Shown: positions 17,150 through 26,925, counted from the stretch's first letter. The stretch: 64,000 nucleotides of DNA from Gymnodinialimonas ulvae (GCF_037543845.1 NZ_JBBIFX010000001.1:806001-870000); one strand, 5' to 3'. Made by a program: numbers and translations. The notes: generated by a model not told the origin, from the sequence alone.

Positions 17150-17923
17150 TTACTCGTCCGCCTCGGGGTCATTGGGCGTTTCGGCGTCATCGGGCGTTGC
17201 AGCCTCTTGCTCTGGCGCATCCTCTATAGCGGGCGCGTCTTCCTCCTGCGCGGGCGCGTCTTCGACCGGGCCATCCACAAGAACCGCACCGCTTTCAAGC
17301 GCCACAATCAACTGCGCGGCGCGTTGTTGCAAGCCCGCCGTCGCCGCCGCCGACCGCTCGATCCCCCGCAACCGGTCCAAACCGGCATCCAGATCGCCCG
17401 CGCGGATATCGACCAGAGCCAATTGTTCCTCGGCCAGAGCCGCGTAGGGCGCGCCGGGGGCCGCGATGGCTTCCAGCACAAGACGCGCTTCGTCGGCGGC
17501 GGCCGGATCCATCATTTGAGCTTTCAGCAGCGCCAGATCGACATAGCGGCGCGCAAGGCCCGGCGTGTCCGCCGCCGCCCGTAACCGCGCCGCCGCCGCT
17601 TCGGGATCATCGGCATTCGCCTCTTCCCCCGCCGCAAGAAGGGCAAGGATCATGGTGACTTCTGGCGAAGGCGTCTCGATCTCGGACAGTGCCGCGATCC
17701 GCGCTTCCGCGTCATCGGCATCCAGCCCCGATAGCAAGGCATCGCCAAATGCCTCGGCGCTGGCGCGTTGTTGCGCGGATTGCCACTCGAACCATGCGGC
17801 GAGACCGACGATGGCCACGACGATCAAGATCGCCAGCCACGCCCACCGGCGAAACAGCGAAAACAACCGGTCGCGGCGGACCTCTTCACTGACTTCGTTG
17901 ATAAAACTGTCGCTGTTGGCCAT
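17150..17923 (-). CDS. YfgM-like membrane protein with periplasmic TPR-type domain
   Basis: A 257-aa protein with one transmembrane helix (about residues 26-47, WAWLAILIVVAIVGLAAWF). An alanine-rich helical periplasmic domain of the YfgM/TPR type follows, then an acidic, proline-rich tail full of E, D, A and P. In other bacteria YfgM works at the Sec translocon with periplasmic chaperones and sits upstream of bamB, as here (84-base gap). ATG 17923 has GGAG 8 bases upstream. Confidence 0.8.
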   Translation of the reverse strand: MANSDSFINEVSEEVRRDRLFSLFRRWAWLAILIVVAIVGLAAWFEWQSAQQRASAEAFGDALLSGLDADDAEARIAALSEIETPSPEVTMILALLAAGEEANADDPEAAAARLRAAADTPGLARRYVDLALLKAQMMDPAAADEARLVLEAIAAPGAPYAALAEEQLALVDIRAGDLDAGLDRLRGIERSAAATAGLQQRAAQLIVALESGAVLVDGPVEDAPAQEEDAPAIEDAPEQEAATPDDAETPNDPEADE

Positions 17924-18056
17924 GCCTGCCGCTCCACCCCGGATCGTCTGATTGCGCAGGGAGTACCCCGGCAAAGGGGCGCGGCGCAAGGGCCGGGTCA
18001 CGTTGCAGCGCGCGTGCGGCACACCCGGGGCGCTCTCTACCTTGAGGCGAGTGTTC

Positions 18057-18072
18057 TGAACCGTTCAGTTCA
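18057..18072. promoter_or_regulatory. Operator dyad 1 upstream of RND efflux operon
   Basis: TGAAC-N6-GTTCA with perfect 5-base arms, just upstream of the -35 element. A second copy with the same arms and spacing lies 47 bases downstream, centre to centre. The size and symmetry suit a TetR-family dimer, but no regulator gene is adjacent. Confidence 0.5.
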
Positions 18073-18075
18073 CTC

Positions 18076-18104
18076 TTGTGAAAGATTCTAAAAATGAGTA
18101 ATCT
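18076..18104 (+). promoter_or_regulatory. Predicted sigma-70-type promoter of RND efflux operon
   Basis: TTGTGA (18076-18081) and TAATCT (18099-18104) are separated by exactly 17 bases of A/T-rich DNA in an otherwise GC-rich region. The -10 element abuts the second operator dyad, so repressor binding there would block initiation. The leader to the adaptor ATG would be about 105 bases. Confidence 0.5.
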
Positions 18105-18119
18105 GAACTGCATAGTTCA
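18104..18119. promoter_or_regulatory. Operator dyad 2 over the transcription start of RND efflux operon
   Basis: TGAACT-N4-AGTTCA, a perfect 6-base-arm palindrome that also fits the TGAAC-N6-GTTCA pattern of dyad 1. It overlaps the end of the predicted -10 and the likely start point, the classical position for repression. Confidence 0.5.
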
Positions 18120-18217
18120 CCGTATTCATCGGGAACACGGAACAACAGGCGGCCTGCTGCATCGGGTCAATGTTCCTGCCCTGTGGGGGGCAATGACGGG
18201 CAAATGAAGGTGATCAC

Positions 18218-19531
18218 ATGAAGCTGTTTCCGATCCTGACCGCAGTGATTGTCTGCGTCGCGCTCTATTTCGTGGTCCTTGACCGTGCGAGCCTGACCAA
18301 TTTTGCCGCGCGTTTTGTGCCCGAACCGCAGTCGGCGCCGCAATCCGTGGCGGAAGATACTGCCGAAACCGGGGCCACCGACGACACGCCCTCCGCCGAT
18401 GTCGATGCGGCGGAGGATGACCGCATTCATGTCGTTGTGCGCCGGTCCGAGGCGCAGGTCACCGAAAACGCCGTTTTGATGCGCGGTCGGACCGAGGCGA
18501 TGCGCCTCGTCAATGTTGCGTCCGAGACCTCTGGGCGCATTATCTCGACGCCGATCCGGGCCGGGGCCTTTGTCGAAGAGGGTCAGGTGATGTGCGAGAT
18601 TGATCCGGGCACGTCGCAAAGCGCGTTGGAAGAAGCGCAGGCTCGCCTTGCAGAAGCCCGCGCCCGCGTGCCGGAGGCCGAGGCGCGTCTGCCAGAGGCG
18701 CGCGCGATGTTGGCGCAGGCGCAGGCGCAGCTGACCTCAGCCGAGATTGATGGCAATGCCGCGTCGCGCCTGAACGAATCCGGGTTCGGGTCGGACACCC
18801 GCGCGGCCTCTGCGGCCGCCGTCCTTGCCGCTGCAGAAGCCGGGGTCGAGAGCGCGGCCGCGGGGCTGCAATCCGCCGAGGCAGGCCTGCAATCGGCCAG
18901 CGCCAGTGTACGCTCTGCCGAAGCGGCCGTGACCCGCGCCGAGGATGCCATCGCGGATTTCACCATTTACGCGCCATTTTCCGGCCTTCTGGAAACCGAC
19001 ACCGCCGAATTGGGTGCCCTCATGCAGCCCGGCGCGATTTGCGCCACGATCATTCAACTCGACCCGATCAAGCTTGTGGGCTTTGTGCCCGAAGCGCAGA
19101 TTGACCGTGTTGCCATGGGTGCGCGGGCAGGTGCCGAGTTGTCTTCCGGGCAACGCGTCGAGGGGGAAGTGACCTTCGTGAGCCGCTCCGCCGATGACGA
19201 CACCCGCACCTTCCGCGTGGAGATCACCGTCCCCAATGCCGAGCTTCTGATCCGCGATGGCCAGACCGCCGATATTCTGGTGCAGACCGAGGGGACACCC
19301 GCGCATCTGCTGCCCTCGTCCGCGCTGACACTCGACGACGACGGCAGGCTTGGCGTGCGCTCTGTCGTGGACGGCGTGGTCGAATTCGTCGAGGTGCAGA
19401 TGATCCGCGACACGCCAAACGGGGTCTTGTTGACCGGCCTGCCGGATGTGGCTGATGTCATCACGGTTGGGCAGGAGTTCGTGACCGCCGGTGTCGAAGT
19501 GCGCACGACCTATGAGGAGTTGACGCAATGA
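18218..19531 (+). CDS. RND efflux periplasmic adaptor (membrane-fusion) subunit
   Basis: A 437-aa protein with an N-terminal membrane anchor (about residues 3-21), an acidic linker (about 40-70), and a barrel-sandwich/lipoyl domain (TEAMRLVNVASETSGRI..EEGQVMCEID). A long alanine-rich helical hairpin (about 130-245) follows, then a second half-lipoyl segment (YAPFSGLLETDTAELGALMQ) and a beta-barrel. It bridges an inner-membrane RND pump to an outer-membrane channel. It overlaps the pump start by ATGA. No TolC-like channel or regulator is encoded next to it. Substrates are unknown. Confidence 0.92.
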   Translation: MKLFPILTAVIVCVALYFVVLDRASLTNFAARFVPEPQSAPQSVAEDTAETGATDDTPSADVDAAEDDRIHVVVRRSEAQVTENAVLMRGRTEAMRLVNVASETSGRIISTPIRAGAFVEEGQVMCEIDPGTSQSALEEAQARLAEARARVPEAEARLPEARAMLAQAQAQLTSAEIDGNAASRLNESGFGSDTRAASAAAVLAAAEAGVESAAAGLQSAEAGLQSASASVRSAEAAVTRAEDAIADFTIYAPFSGLLETDTAELGALMQPGAICATIIQLDPIKLVGFVPEAQIDRVAMGARAGAELSSGQRVEGEVTFVSRSADDDTRTFRVEITVPNAELLIRDGQTADILVQTEGTPAHLLPSSALTLDDDGRLGVRSVVDGVVEFVEVQMIRDTPNGVLLTGLPDVADVITVGQEFVTAGVEVRTTYEELTQ

Positions 19532-22500
19532 CCGGTGTCATTGACTGGGCCGCCAGCCGCGCGCGCATGGTAATTGCCTTTGTGCTGCTGTCCCTGACCG
19601 CTGGCACCGCCGCCTATATCGGCCTGCCCAAGGAAGGTGAGCCGGACATCGACATCCCCGGTCTGTTCGTCTCGGTCCCCTTCCCCGGCATCTCCGCCAC
19701 CGACAGTGAACGGCTGCTGATCCGCCCGATGGAGGCGGAATTTCAGGACCTCGATGGCCTTTTGTCGATCAATTCCACCGCGGGCGAGAGTTACGCGGGC
19801 GTGTTTCTTGAGTTCGAGTTCGGCTGGGACAAGGGCGAAACCATCGCCGATGTCCGCGACGCGATGGGTCGCGCCGAGGTGCAATTCCCCTCCGGCGCGG
19901 AAAGCTATTCGATCAACGAGATCAACTTCTCCGAGTTTCCGATCATCATCGTGGCGCTTTCCGGTGACGCGCCGGAGCGCACGCTGATCCGCCTGGCCAA
20001 CGAGATGCAGGCGGAGTTGGAGACGCTCTCGCCAGTGCTTGAAGCGGGCCTTGCGGGCACCCGCGACGAGATGCTGGAGGTGATCCTCGACCCCCTCGCG
20101 CTGGAGGCCTACAACGTCACCGCCGCCGACCTGATCAACGCGGTTGTCAACAACAACCAGCTGATCGCCGCCGGTGAGGTCGAAACCTCGGGCGGTGCGA
20201 TTTCCATCACCATCCCATCCAGCTTCGACGGCGCGCAGGATGTCTATAACCTCGCCGTGACCGTGAATGGCGACCGCGTGGTGACGCTTGGCGAGTTGGC
20301 CGAGATCCGCCTGACCTACCAGGATGAGGTCGGCACGGCGCGCTTCAACGGCGAAACCACCGTGGCACTTCAGGTCGTCAAGCGGCAGGGGTTCAACATC
20401 ATCGACACCGTCGCGCTGATCCGCGACGAAGTGGACCGCGTTCAGACCACCTGGCCCGAAGAGTTGCGCGCCTCGGTGCAGGTCGAGACGACGCTGGACC
20501 AATCGGTGCAGGTCGACAGCATGGTTCGGCAGCTTGAAGGCTCGGTCCTTACCGCGATTGCGCTGGTGATGATCGTGGTCCTCGCCGCCCTTGGCACGCG
20601 GTCCGCGCTTTTGGTGGGCTTCGCGATCCCGACCTCATTCCTTCTGTGCTTCATCCTTCTGGGCGTGATGGGCATCACCATCTCCAACATCGTGATGTTT
20701 GGCCTGATCCTTGCAGTGGGCATGCTGGTCGACGGCGCGATTGTGGTGGTCGAATACGCCGACCGCCGCCTGAAAGAGGGCGCACGACCGATGCAGGCCT
20801 ATGCCGACGCGGCCAAGCGCATGTTCTGGCCCATCGTGTCGTCCACGGCGACCACGCTCTGCGCCTTCCTGCCGATGCTGTTCTGGCCGGGGGTGCCGGG
20901 GGAATTCATGGGAATGTTGCCCGTGACGCTGATCTTCGTTCTGTCGGCGTCGCTGATCGTGGCGCTGATCTACTTGCCGGTTCTGGGCGGTGTGGCCGCG
21001 CGGTTCAGCCGGACCATCGACATCGCCGCCGCCACCGTCAAAGGTCTGATCCCTTGGTACATCGTGCGCCTCGCGCTTACGTTCGTCGCGGGGTACCTGA
21101 TGCTCATGGCGGCGCTCAACGTGGTGCAACCCGGCGTCCTGATCCCCCTGCCCGCCGATCTGTCGCCCGTGCTGCAGATGGCCGTGGGCGGGCTGATCTT
21201 CGTGGCGACCTGCGTGATCATGTCGGTCCTGATCGCTACCGTGCAGTTCCAGCGCCGCGAAAAGGCCGTGCAATCGGGATATAAACGCTCCCCCTTCGGC
21301 TGGTTCATGCACTTTCTGACCGGCAATCCCGTCATGCCCGTCGTTTCTGTCGTCGCGGTCCTGGGTTTTGTGGCCTTCACGTTCTCCTACTTCGGAGAGA
21401 ACAACAACGGCGTCGAATTCTTCGTCGCAACCGAGCCCGAGAACGCTATCGTCTACGTTCGCGCGCGCGGCAATCTATCGGTGCAGGAACAGGATGCCCT
21501 TGTCAGTCAGGTCGAGGCCATCGTGCTCGAAACCGACGGTGTGCGCGACGTTTTTGCCTTCGCGGGTGAAGGTGGGCTGAACAACAACACCGGCGGTGCG
21601 GCGGCCCCGTCCGACACCATCGGGCAGGTGCAGATCGACCTTGAGCCTTGGGGCGAACGCGCCGACGGCGACATGATCCTTGACGCGCTGCAAGTCCGCC
21701 TTGATCAGATCCCCGGCATCCAGACCGAGATTTTCTCCGCTTCCACCGGCCCCGCGGAGGGCAAACCCGTCAGCCTGCGTCTGGCCGGGGACAATTGGGA
21801 GGAGCTGCAGGACGCCACCGACATCGTGCGGGATTATTACGAAAGCCTCGACGGGCTGACCCTGATCGAAGACACGCTGCCGCTGCCTGGTATCGACTGG
21901 CAAATCAACGTCGATGTGGAGGCTGCCGGGCGCTACGGCGCGGATGTCTCCACCGTTGGCGCAATGGTGCAGTTGGTGACACGCGGTATCCTGCTCGACA
22001 CGATGCGGGTGCCGACCTCAGACGAGGAAATCGACATACGCGTACGCTTCCCCGAAGAGGCCCGCGTGCTCTCGACGCTCGAATCCCTGCGCGTGCGGAC
22101 CAGCGATGGGCTTGTGCCATTGTCGAACTTCGTCTCGTGGGAGCCGACGCCGCAACTGGCCACCATCGAACGTTACAACCAGCAGCGCTTTTTCATGGTG
22201 AAGGCCGATGTCTATTCCGGGTTGGAACGCGTCGATGATGTCGACGGCACCATCATCGCCCTGATCCGCGACGTGTCCGATATCGCCACTGGCGACGCCA
22301 CGCCCGATTTCGAACATCAGGAGGTCGGCTATCAGGTTTACGCCAATTATTCCGATCTCGACATCAACGAGATCGGCAATGCCGTGCAATCCGCAGAGCT
22401 GACGACCACTGCCGTGACCGCCAACGAGCGCATTGAACGCATCACCGAATGGCTTGAGGCCGAGACCCCCCTGCCCGCATCGGTCAGCTGGGAATGGGCC

Positions 22501-23367
22501 GGCGATCAGGAAGATCAGGAGGAAAGCCAGGCGTTCCTGTCGTCCGCCTTCGCGGCCGCTTTGGGCCTGATGTTCATCATCCTGCTGGCGCAGTTCAACT
22601 CGGTCTATAACGCGGTTCTGGTGCTGTTGGCGGTGGTTCTGTCGACCGCCGGGGTGCTGTGGGGAATGATCATCATGGATCAGACCTTCTCGATCATCAT
22701 GACCGGTACGGGCATCGTTGCGCTGGCCGGGATCGTGGTGAACAACAACATTGTCCTGATCGACACGTATCAGGAATACAGCCGCTACATGCCCCGCCTT
22801 GAGGCGATCGTGCGCACGGTCGAGGTTCGCATCCGCCCGGTCCTGCTGACCACGATCACCACGATGGCGGGACTTGCTCCGATGATGTACGGCATCAGCC
22901 TCGATTTCGGGAACGGTGGTTATACCGTCGACAGCCCCACCGCGCTTTGGTGGAAGCAACTCGCGACCGCGGTTGTGTTCGGCCTCGGGATTGCGACCTT
23001 CCTGACGCTGTTGTTCACGCCGTCGCTTCTGGCGCTGCGAGTGTGGTTCTGGACGATCCTGTCCTGGGGCTTCCGCGGGTTAGCCCGTCTGGGTGCGCGC
23101 GACATGAGCCAGCGTGCGCAGGATTGGGCGTTGCAGCGCGAGGCCCGCCGGGCGCGCAATCCGGTTATCTTCTGGGATGAAGATCCCAGGGAAGATGAGG
23201 TCGAGGCCCTTGAAGTGCCGGAGGAGGAAACACCGCTTGGGGATCTCGCCGCGGAAGAGCCCATCCCCACTGCGCCGCTGGACCCGCTTGAGGACGACGC
23301 GCGCCATGAGGCATCCGAACGCGAAGATAGCGGGCCGCAGCCGCCTCCGTTGCGGGCGGCGGAATAG
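19528..23367 (+). CDS. RND-family efflux pump permease (AcrB/HAE1 type)
   Basis: A 1279-aa inner-membrane proton antiporter with the usual duplicated architecture: 12 helices and two large periplasmic loops. The TM4 motif reads GMLVDGAIVVVEYADR. One Asp of the AcrB Asp pair is kept and the second position is Gly, as in several RND subgroups. The second half shows GTGIVALAGIVVNNNIVLIDTY. It is longer than AcrB (about 1050 aa) because of an insert around TM6-7 (about 500-640, with extra hydrophobic helices) and a highly acidic C-terminal tail of about 70 residues. Multidrug or toxic-compound export is inferred. Confidence 0.93.
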   Translation: MTGVIDWAASRARMVIAFVLLSLTAGTAAYIGLPKEGEPDIDIPGLFVSVPFPGISATDSERLLIRPMEAEFQDLDGLLSINSTAGESYAGVFLEFEFGWDKGETIADVRDAMGRAEVQFPSGAESYSINEINFSEFPIIIVALSGDAPERTLIRLANEMQAELETLSPVLEAGLAGTRDEMLEVILDPLALEAYNVTAADLINAVVNNNQLIAAGEVETSGGAISITIPSSFDGAQDVYNLAVTVNGDRVVTLGELAEIRLTYQDEVGTARFNGETTVALQVVKRQGFNIIDTVALIRDEVDRVQTTWPEELRASVQVETTLDQSVQVDSMVRQLEGSVLTAIALVMIVVLAALGTRSALLVGFAIPTSFLLCFILLGVMGITISNIVMFGLILAVGMLVDGAIVVVEYADRRLKEGARPMQAYADAAKRMFWPIVSSTATTLCAFLPMLFWPGVPGEFMGMLPVTLIFVLSASLIVALIYLPVLGGVAARFSRTIDIAAATVKGLIPWYIVRLALTFVAGYLMLMAALNVVQPGVLIPLPADLSPVLQMAVGGLIFVATCVIMSVLIATVQFQRREKAVQSGYKRSPFGWFMHFLTGNPVMPVVSVVAVLGFVAFTFSYFGENNNGVEFFVATEPENAIVYVRARGNLSVQEQDALVSQVEAIVLETDGVRDVFAFAGEGGLNNNTGGAAAPSDTIGQVQIDLEPWGERADGDMILDALQVRLDQIPGIQTEIFSASTGPAEGKPVSLRLAGDNWEELQDATDIVRDYYESLDGLTLIEDTLPLPGIDWQINVDVEAAGRYGADVSTVGAMVQLVTRGILLDTMRVPTSDEEIDIRVRFPEEARVLSTLESLRVRTSDGLVPLSNFVSWEPTPQLATIERYNQQRFFMVKADVYSGLERVDDVDGTIIALIRDVSDIATGDATPDFEHQEVGYQVYANYSDLDINEIGNAVQSAELTTTAVTANERIERITEWLEAETPLPASVSWEWAGDQEDQEESQAFLSSAFAAALGLMFIILLAQFNSVYNAVLVLLAVVLSTAGVLWGMIIMDQTFSIIMTGTGIVALAGIVVNNNIVLIDTYQEYSRYMPRLEAIVRTVEVRIRPVLLTTITTMAGLAPMMYGISLDFGNGGYTVDSPTALWWKQLATAVVFGLGIATFLTLLFTPSLLALRVWFWTILSWGFRGLARLGARDMSQRAQDWALQREARRARNPVIFWDEDPREDEVEALEVPEEETPLGDLAAEEPIPTAPLDPLEDDARHEASEREDSGPQPPPLRAAE

Positions 23368-23389
23368 CGGTTTTCACCGCCGATCTCCG

Positions 23390-23417
23390 CCCCGTCAGAC
23401 CGGGTTCGGGGATTTTT
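23390..23417 (+). terminator. Weak intrinsic terminator after RND pump
   Basis: CCCCG and CGGGG arms around a 12-base loop followed by A and five Ts, 22 bases after the pump stop. It is the only terminator-like element in the gap before the convergent ABC exporter; nothing else is evident there. Confidence 0.4.
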
Positions 23418-23556
23418 GATCATCAGAGGGCCTCGAGCCCAACCCGCCGCGCCGGAACACCTGCAGTTGCGAGTCCGGGAGAGGAGCAGCAGCGCGATGC
23501 AGATCGTCCGGCCGCGCATGGCAAGATCAACGTGCGCGGTGTCGGCGCGCCATTGT

Positions 23557-25425
23557 CTACAAGGCGTCGTCGTCCGCCGCCTGCCGGTGCCAAAGCTGCG
23601 CATAGCGCCCGTCGCGCGCCAGAAGCGCCTCGTGGCTGCCTTCTTCCACCACCTCGCCGCTCTCCAGCACCACGATCCGGTCCGCATCCACGATGGTCGA
23701 CAAGCGGTGCGCGATGGTCAGAACCGTGCGGCCTTCGCCCATGGCCTTCAATTCGGCCTGGATCTCCATTTCGGTCTCGGTATCAAGCGCCGAGGTCGCC
23801 TCATCCAGCACAAGGATCGGCGGATCCTTCAGCAACGTGCGCGCAATGCCCACCCGCTGCTTTTCGCCTCCCGAAAGCTTCAACCCCCGCTCCCCCACGG
23901 CCGTGTCATAGCCGTCGGGCAAGGACATGATGAACTCATGCACCTGCGCCGCTTTCGCAGCCGCTTCCACCTCCGCCCGCGACGCACCATCGCGGCCATA
24001 AGCGATGTTGTAAAAGACCGTGTCGTTGAACAGAACCGTATCCTGCGGCACCACGCCGATCTGGGCGTGCAGGCTTTGTTGCGTGACGGCGCGCAGGTCC
24101 TGGCCGTCGATGGTGATCCGCCCGTCGCCGACATCATAGAAGCGGAACATCAGCCGCCCGATCGTCGATTTGCCCGACCCGCTGGAGCCCACAACCGCCA
24201 CCGTCTGCCCGGCGGGGATGTCGATGTTCACCCCCTTGAGGATCGGGCGCGCGGCATCGTAGCCGAACTTCACATTCTCCAGCCGCACATTGCCGCCATC
24301 AACGCGCAACGCCTTGGCGTCCGGCGCATCCTGCACCTCCTGCGGCTGCTCCAGAAGGTCGAACATCTCGCCCATATCCACCAATGCCTGCCGGATTTCG
24401 CGGTAGACCGTGCCCAGAAAGTTCAACGGCATGGTGATCTGGATCATGTAGGCGTTGACCATGACGAAATCGCCCACCGTCAGATCGCCCGATTGCACCC
24501 CAAGTGCTGCCATCACCATCACGCCGATCAAGCCTCCGGTGATGATCAGGGATTGGCCGAAATTGAGGGCCGCCAGCGAATAGGAGGTCTTCAGCGCGGC
24601 CGTTTCATAGCCTTCCATCGCGGCGTCGTAGCGGGTGGCCTCTCGGGTTTCGGCGCCGAAATATTTGACCGTCTCGAAGTTCAGCAGGCTGTCGACGGCC
24701 TTTTGGTTTGCATCCGTGTCCTGATCGTTCATCTCCTTGCGGATCCGGACACGCCATTCGGTGACCTTGAAGGTGAACCAGACATAGGCCGTGATCGTCG
24801 CGGTCAGGACCAGCAGGTAATTGATGTCGAAGACCACGGCGAGGATGATCCCGGTCAGCGCCAGTTCAAGGATGAGCGGGCCAATCGAAAACAACAAGAA
24901 CCGCAGCAGAAACTCGACCCCTTTCACGCCGCGTTCGATGATCCGGCTGAGCCCCCCGGTCTTGCGCGTGATGTGATAGCGCATCGACAGCGCGTGGATG
25001 TGTTGGAACGTCTCGAGCGCCAATTGCCGCAGGGCCCGCTGCGCCACGCGCGCAAAGACCGCATCGCGGAGCTGTTGGAAGGCGACGTTCAACACCCGTG
25101 TCAGGCCGTAGACGACCGTGATCGCCACCGCGCCAAGCCCCAACATCCACGCGGGAGAAGCCGTTTCGCCGGACAGAAGGTTGACCGCTTCGCGGTAGAA
25201 AAACGGCGTCGTGACCGCGATGACCTTGGCAAAAGCCAACAACGCCAGTGCCACCACAACGCGGCGCTTCACCCACGGCTTGTCTTCCGGCCAAAGGTAA
25301 GGCGAAACCTTGCGAATCGTGCGCCAGCCTGAGCGGCGTTCGGCCTGATCCATCAGCTCTTTTGGGTCTTGTGCGTTGGCGGGTGCGGGACCGGATTGGC
25401 CCTGCGCGGTGGTGTCGGCTGGCAT
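23557..25425 (-). CDS. Atm1/HMT1-type ABC exporter (fused permease-ATPase)
   Basis: A 622-aa half-transporter with six predicted helices in the N-terminal half and one ATPase domain. The domain has Walker A GSSGSGKS, signature LSGGEKQRVGIARTLL, Walker B ILVLDEATSALD and the switch His in TIAHRLST. The N-terminal region PYLWPEDKPWVKRRVVVALALL and the TGGLSRIIERG loop match the mitochondrial Atm1/alphaproteobacterial group, which exports glutathione-linked sulfur or metal compounds. ATG 25425 follows AAGGGG. It is monocistronic by spacing. Confidence 0.88.
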   Translation of the reverse strand: MPADTTAQGQSGPAPANAQDPKELMDQAERRSGWRTIRKVSPYLWPEDKPWVKRRVVVALALLAFAKVIAVTTPFFYREAVNLLSGETASPAWMLGLGAVAITVVYGLTRVLNVAFQQLRDAVFARVAQRALRQLALETFQHIHALSMRYHITRKTGGLSRIIERGVKGVEFLLRFLLFSIGPLILELALTGIILAVVFDINYLLVLTATITAYVWFTFKVTEWRVRIRKEMNDQDTDANQKAVDSLLNFETVKYFGAETREATRYDAAMEGYETAALKTSYSLAALNFGQSLIITGGLIGVMVMAALGVQSGDLTVGDFVMVNAYMIQITMPLNFLGTVYREIRQALVDMGEMFDLLEQPQEVQDAPDAKALRVDGGNVRLENVKFGYDAARPILKGVNIDIPAGQTVAVVGSSGSGKSTIGRLMFRFYDVGDGRITIDGQDLRAVTQQSLHAQIGVVPQDTVLFNDTVFYNIAYGRDGASRAEVEAAAKAAQVHEFIMSLPDGYDTAVGERGLKLSGGEKQRVGIARTLLKDPPILVLDEATSALDTETEMEIQAELKAMGEGRTVLTIAHRLSTIVDADRIVVLESGEVVEEGSHEALLARDGRYAQLWHRQAADDDAL

Positions 25426-25495
25426 CTCGGCTGGCCCCTTTGTCCGTCAGGGGTGCAACTTAGGACGTCGGGCCGGGGACGACCAGAGGCGTTGA

Positions 25496-26806
25496 TCAGT
25501 TCTCGACCGTCTCCGCGTCAATAGTGGGCAGGCGGAAAACCTGTCCGGGGAAAATCCAGTTCGGATCGCGGATCTGATCGCGGTTTTCCTCGAAGATCTG
25601 CACATATTGGATGCCGTCGCCGAAATTGCGCTCGGCGATGCCCCAAAGGGTGAAGCCGGGCTGCACGGTGATCACATCGACCCCGACGGCGCCGCCCTGC
25701 GCCGCAGCCGCCTCCGCCGCGATCCGTTCGGGATCTTCGCGCAGGAACGGCGTCTCGATCCTGCTTTCGACGCTTCCATCCTCGGCCAGTTCGGCGACGG
25801 ACAGAGTGTAGGTCCCCGGATCGACATCGGGCAATTGCAGCGACCAGGCACCGCTGGGGCTGACCTCGCCCAATTGTATGGGCTGGTTGTTGATCATCAC
25901 CTGGATATTCGCAGTGGCCGGCCCACGCCCGGCCAGGATGACCGCGCCGCTGGCATCATAGGAGATCGCGTCGAGCAATACCTCGGTCGCCACCTCGGGA
26001 CGTCCGGGGGGCTGCGAAATGCGCAACCCGTCTGGACCCGCGATCAGGACGGCGGGGGATTGGTCGGTGTCATCCCCGGCACTCGGCGCCTCGGGCGCCT
26101 CTAGCGGGTTTGGTGTAACGGCTGCAACCTCGACGTCTTCCGCGGGGATGTCCGGCGTGGCGTCGACTGTGGCGTCGGCTGTGGTCTCGGGCTCTGCCGA
26201 TTCATTCGGTTGCGCGACCTCGGGTGGCGCGGGGGCATCCAACGCCTCCGCCACGGCGTCGGGCGCTGGGGTCGCGGGCTCTGCGCCGTCGTCTGCGGCG
26301 AGAGCGAACGGAGCAACCAGAACAGTTTCCAACCCGGCCAATGCGGGGCCGTCTTCCGGCCGGGTCTCCGCCGAAATCACCCGTGGTGTGTCGGAGGGCG
26401 GCAGGGTCAGGGAGGCCACGAAATCACCGTTCCGGTCGGCCTCGACCAGCGCGACCTCTGTTCCATCCAGAAGGATCGCGACGGACATTCCCGGCAAGGT
26501 GGCGCCTGCGATCAGGGTGCTGCCGTCTTGTTCGACCCGCACGATGTCTAGGTTCGGCGAGGCGTCGGGGACGGGATCAGGGGCGGGTTCCGCATCGGCC
26601 CCAGCCTGCGTGGCGTCCTCGGTCAGGGGGGCGGTTTGGCGCGCTTCAATCGCTGTCTCGTCGGGCAGGACCGGCTGCCCCGCATCGGGATCAGAGCGCC
26701 AGACGGAATACCCAATCGCCGCCGCCACCAGCAGAACTGCGCTGCCAGCCGCGGCCGCCACCGCCCCCGAGCTCGACCCGAACATCGACGAGACTTTCAT
26801 CTGCAT
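25496..26806 (-). CDS. LysM-domain envelope protein
   Basis: A 436-aa protein with one N-terminal transmembrane helix (about residues 14-34). A long low-complexity stretch rich in A, P, E, D and T follows (about 35-290, with two Ig-like modules reading GTEVALVEADRNGDFVASLTLPP and VMINNQPIQLGEVSPSGAWSLQLP). A C-terminal LysM domain (about 385-430: ITVQPGFTLWGIAERNFGDG..NWIFPGQVFRLP) should bind peptidoglycan. The start is one of two close ATGs (26806 or 26800). It is divergent from the LOG-family gene. Confidence 0.85.
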   Translation of the reverse strand: MQMKVSSMFGSSSGAVAAAAGSAVLLVAAAIGYSVWRSDPDAGQPVLPDETAIEARQTAPLTEDATQAGADAEPAPDPVPDASPNLDIVRVEQDGSTLIAGATLPGMSVAILLDGTEVALVEADRNGDFVASLTLPPSDTPRVISAETRPEDGPALAGLETVLVAPFALAADDGAEPATPAPDAVAEALDAPAPPEVAQPNESAEPETTADATVDATPDIPAEDVEVAAVTPNPLEAPEAPSAGDDTDQSPAVLIAGPDGLRISQPPGRPEVATEVLLDAISYDASGAVILAGRGPATANIQVMINNQPIQLGEVSPSGAWSLQLPDVDPGTYTLSVAELAEDGSVESRIETPFLREDPERIAAEAAAAQGGAVGVDVITVQPGFTLWGIAERNFGDGIQYVQIFEENRDQIRDPNWIFPGQVFRLPTIDAETVEN

Positions 26807-26925
26807 GCCTGCGGCATTGCTCTTTCCCCCCGGAAAGCGATCCACGACCCCGCCCAAGATGGGTTGAGGGCCCTGCGAATGGCTTTTATCAGGGGACAAA
26901 CCAATCCGAAACACAAGGTATTGTC

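Noticed and set aside
18104..18119. Intrinsic terminator between the YfgM-like gene and the RND operon
   Set aside because: The palindrome has no T-run and overlaps a -10 element, which favours an operator.
23416..25332. Long open frame (638 codons) on the plus strand opposite the ABC exporter
   Set aside because: Composition is Arg/His/Gln/Pro-rich with no domain, and it is the complement of a clearly coding gene with Walker motifs. It is a GC-driven shadow.
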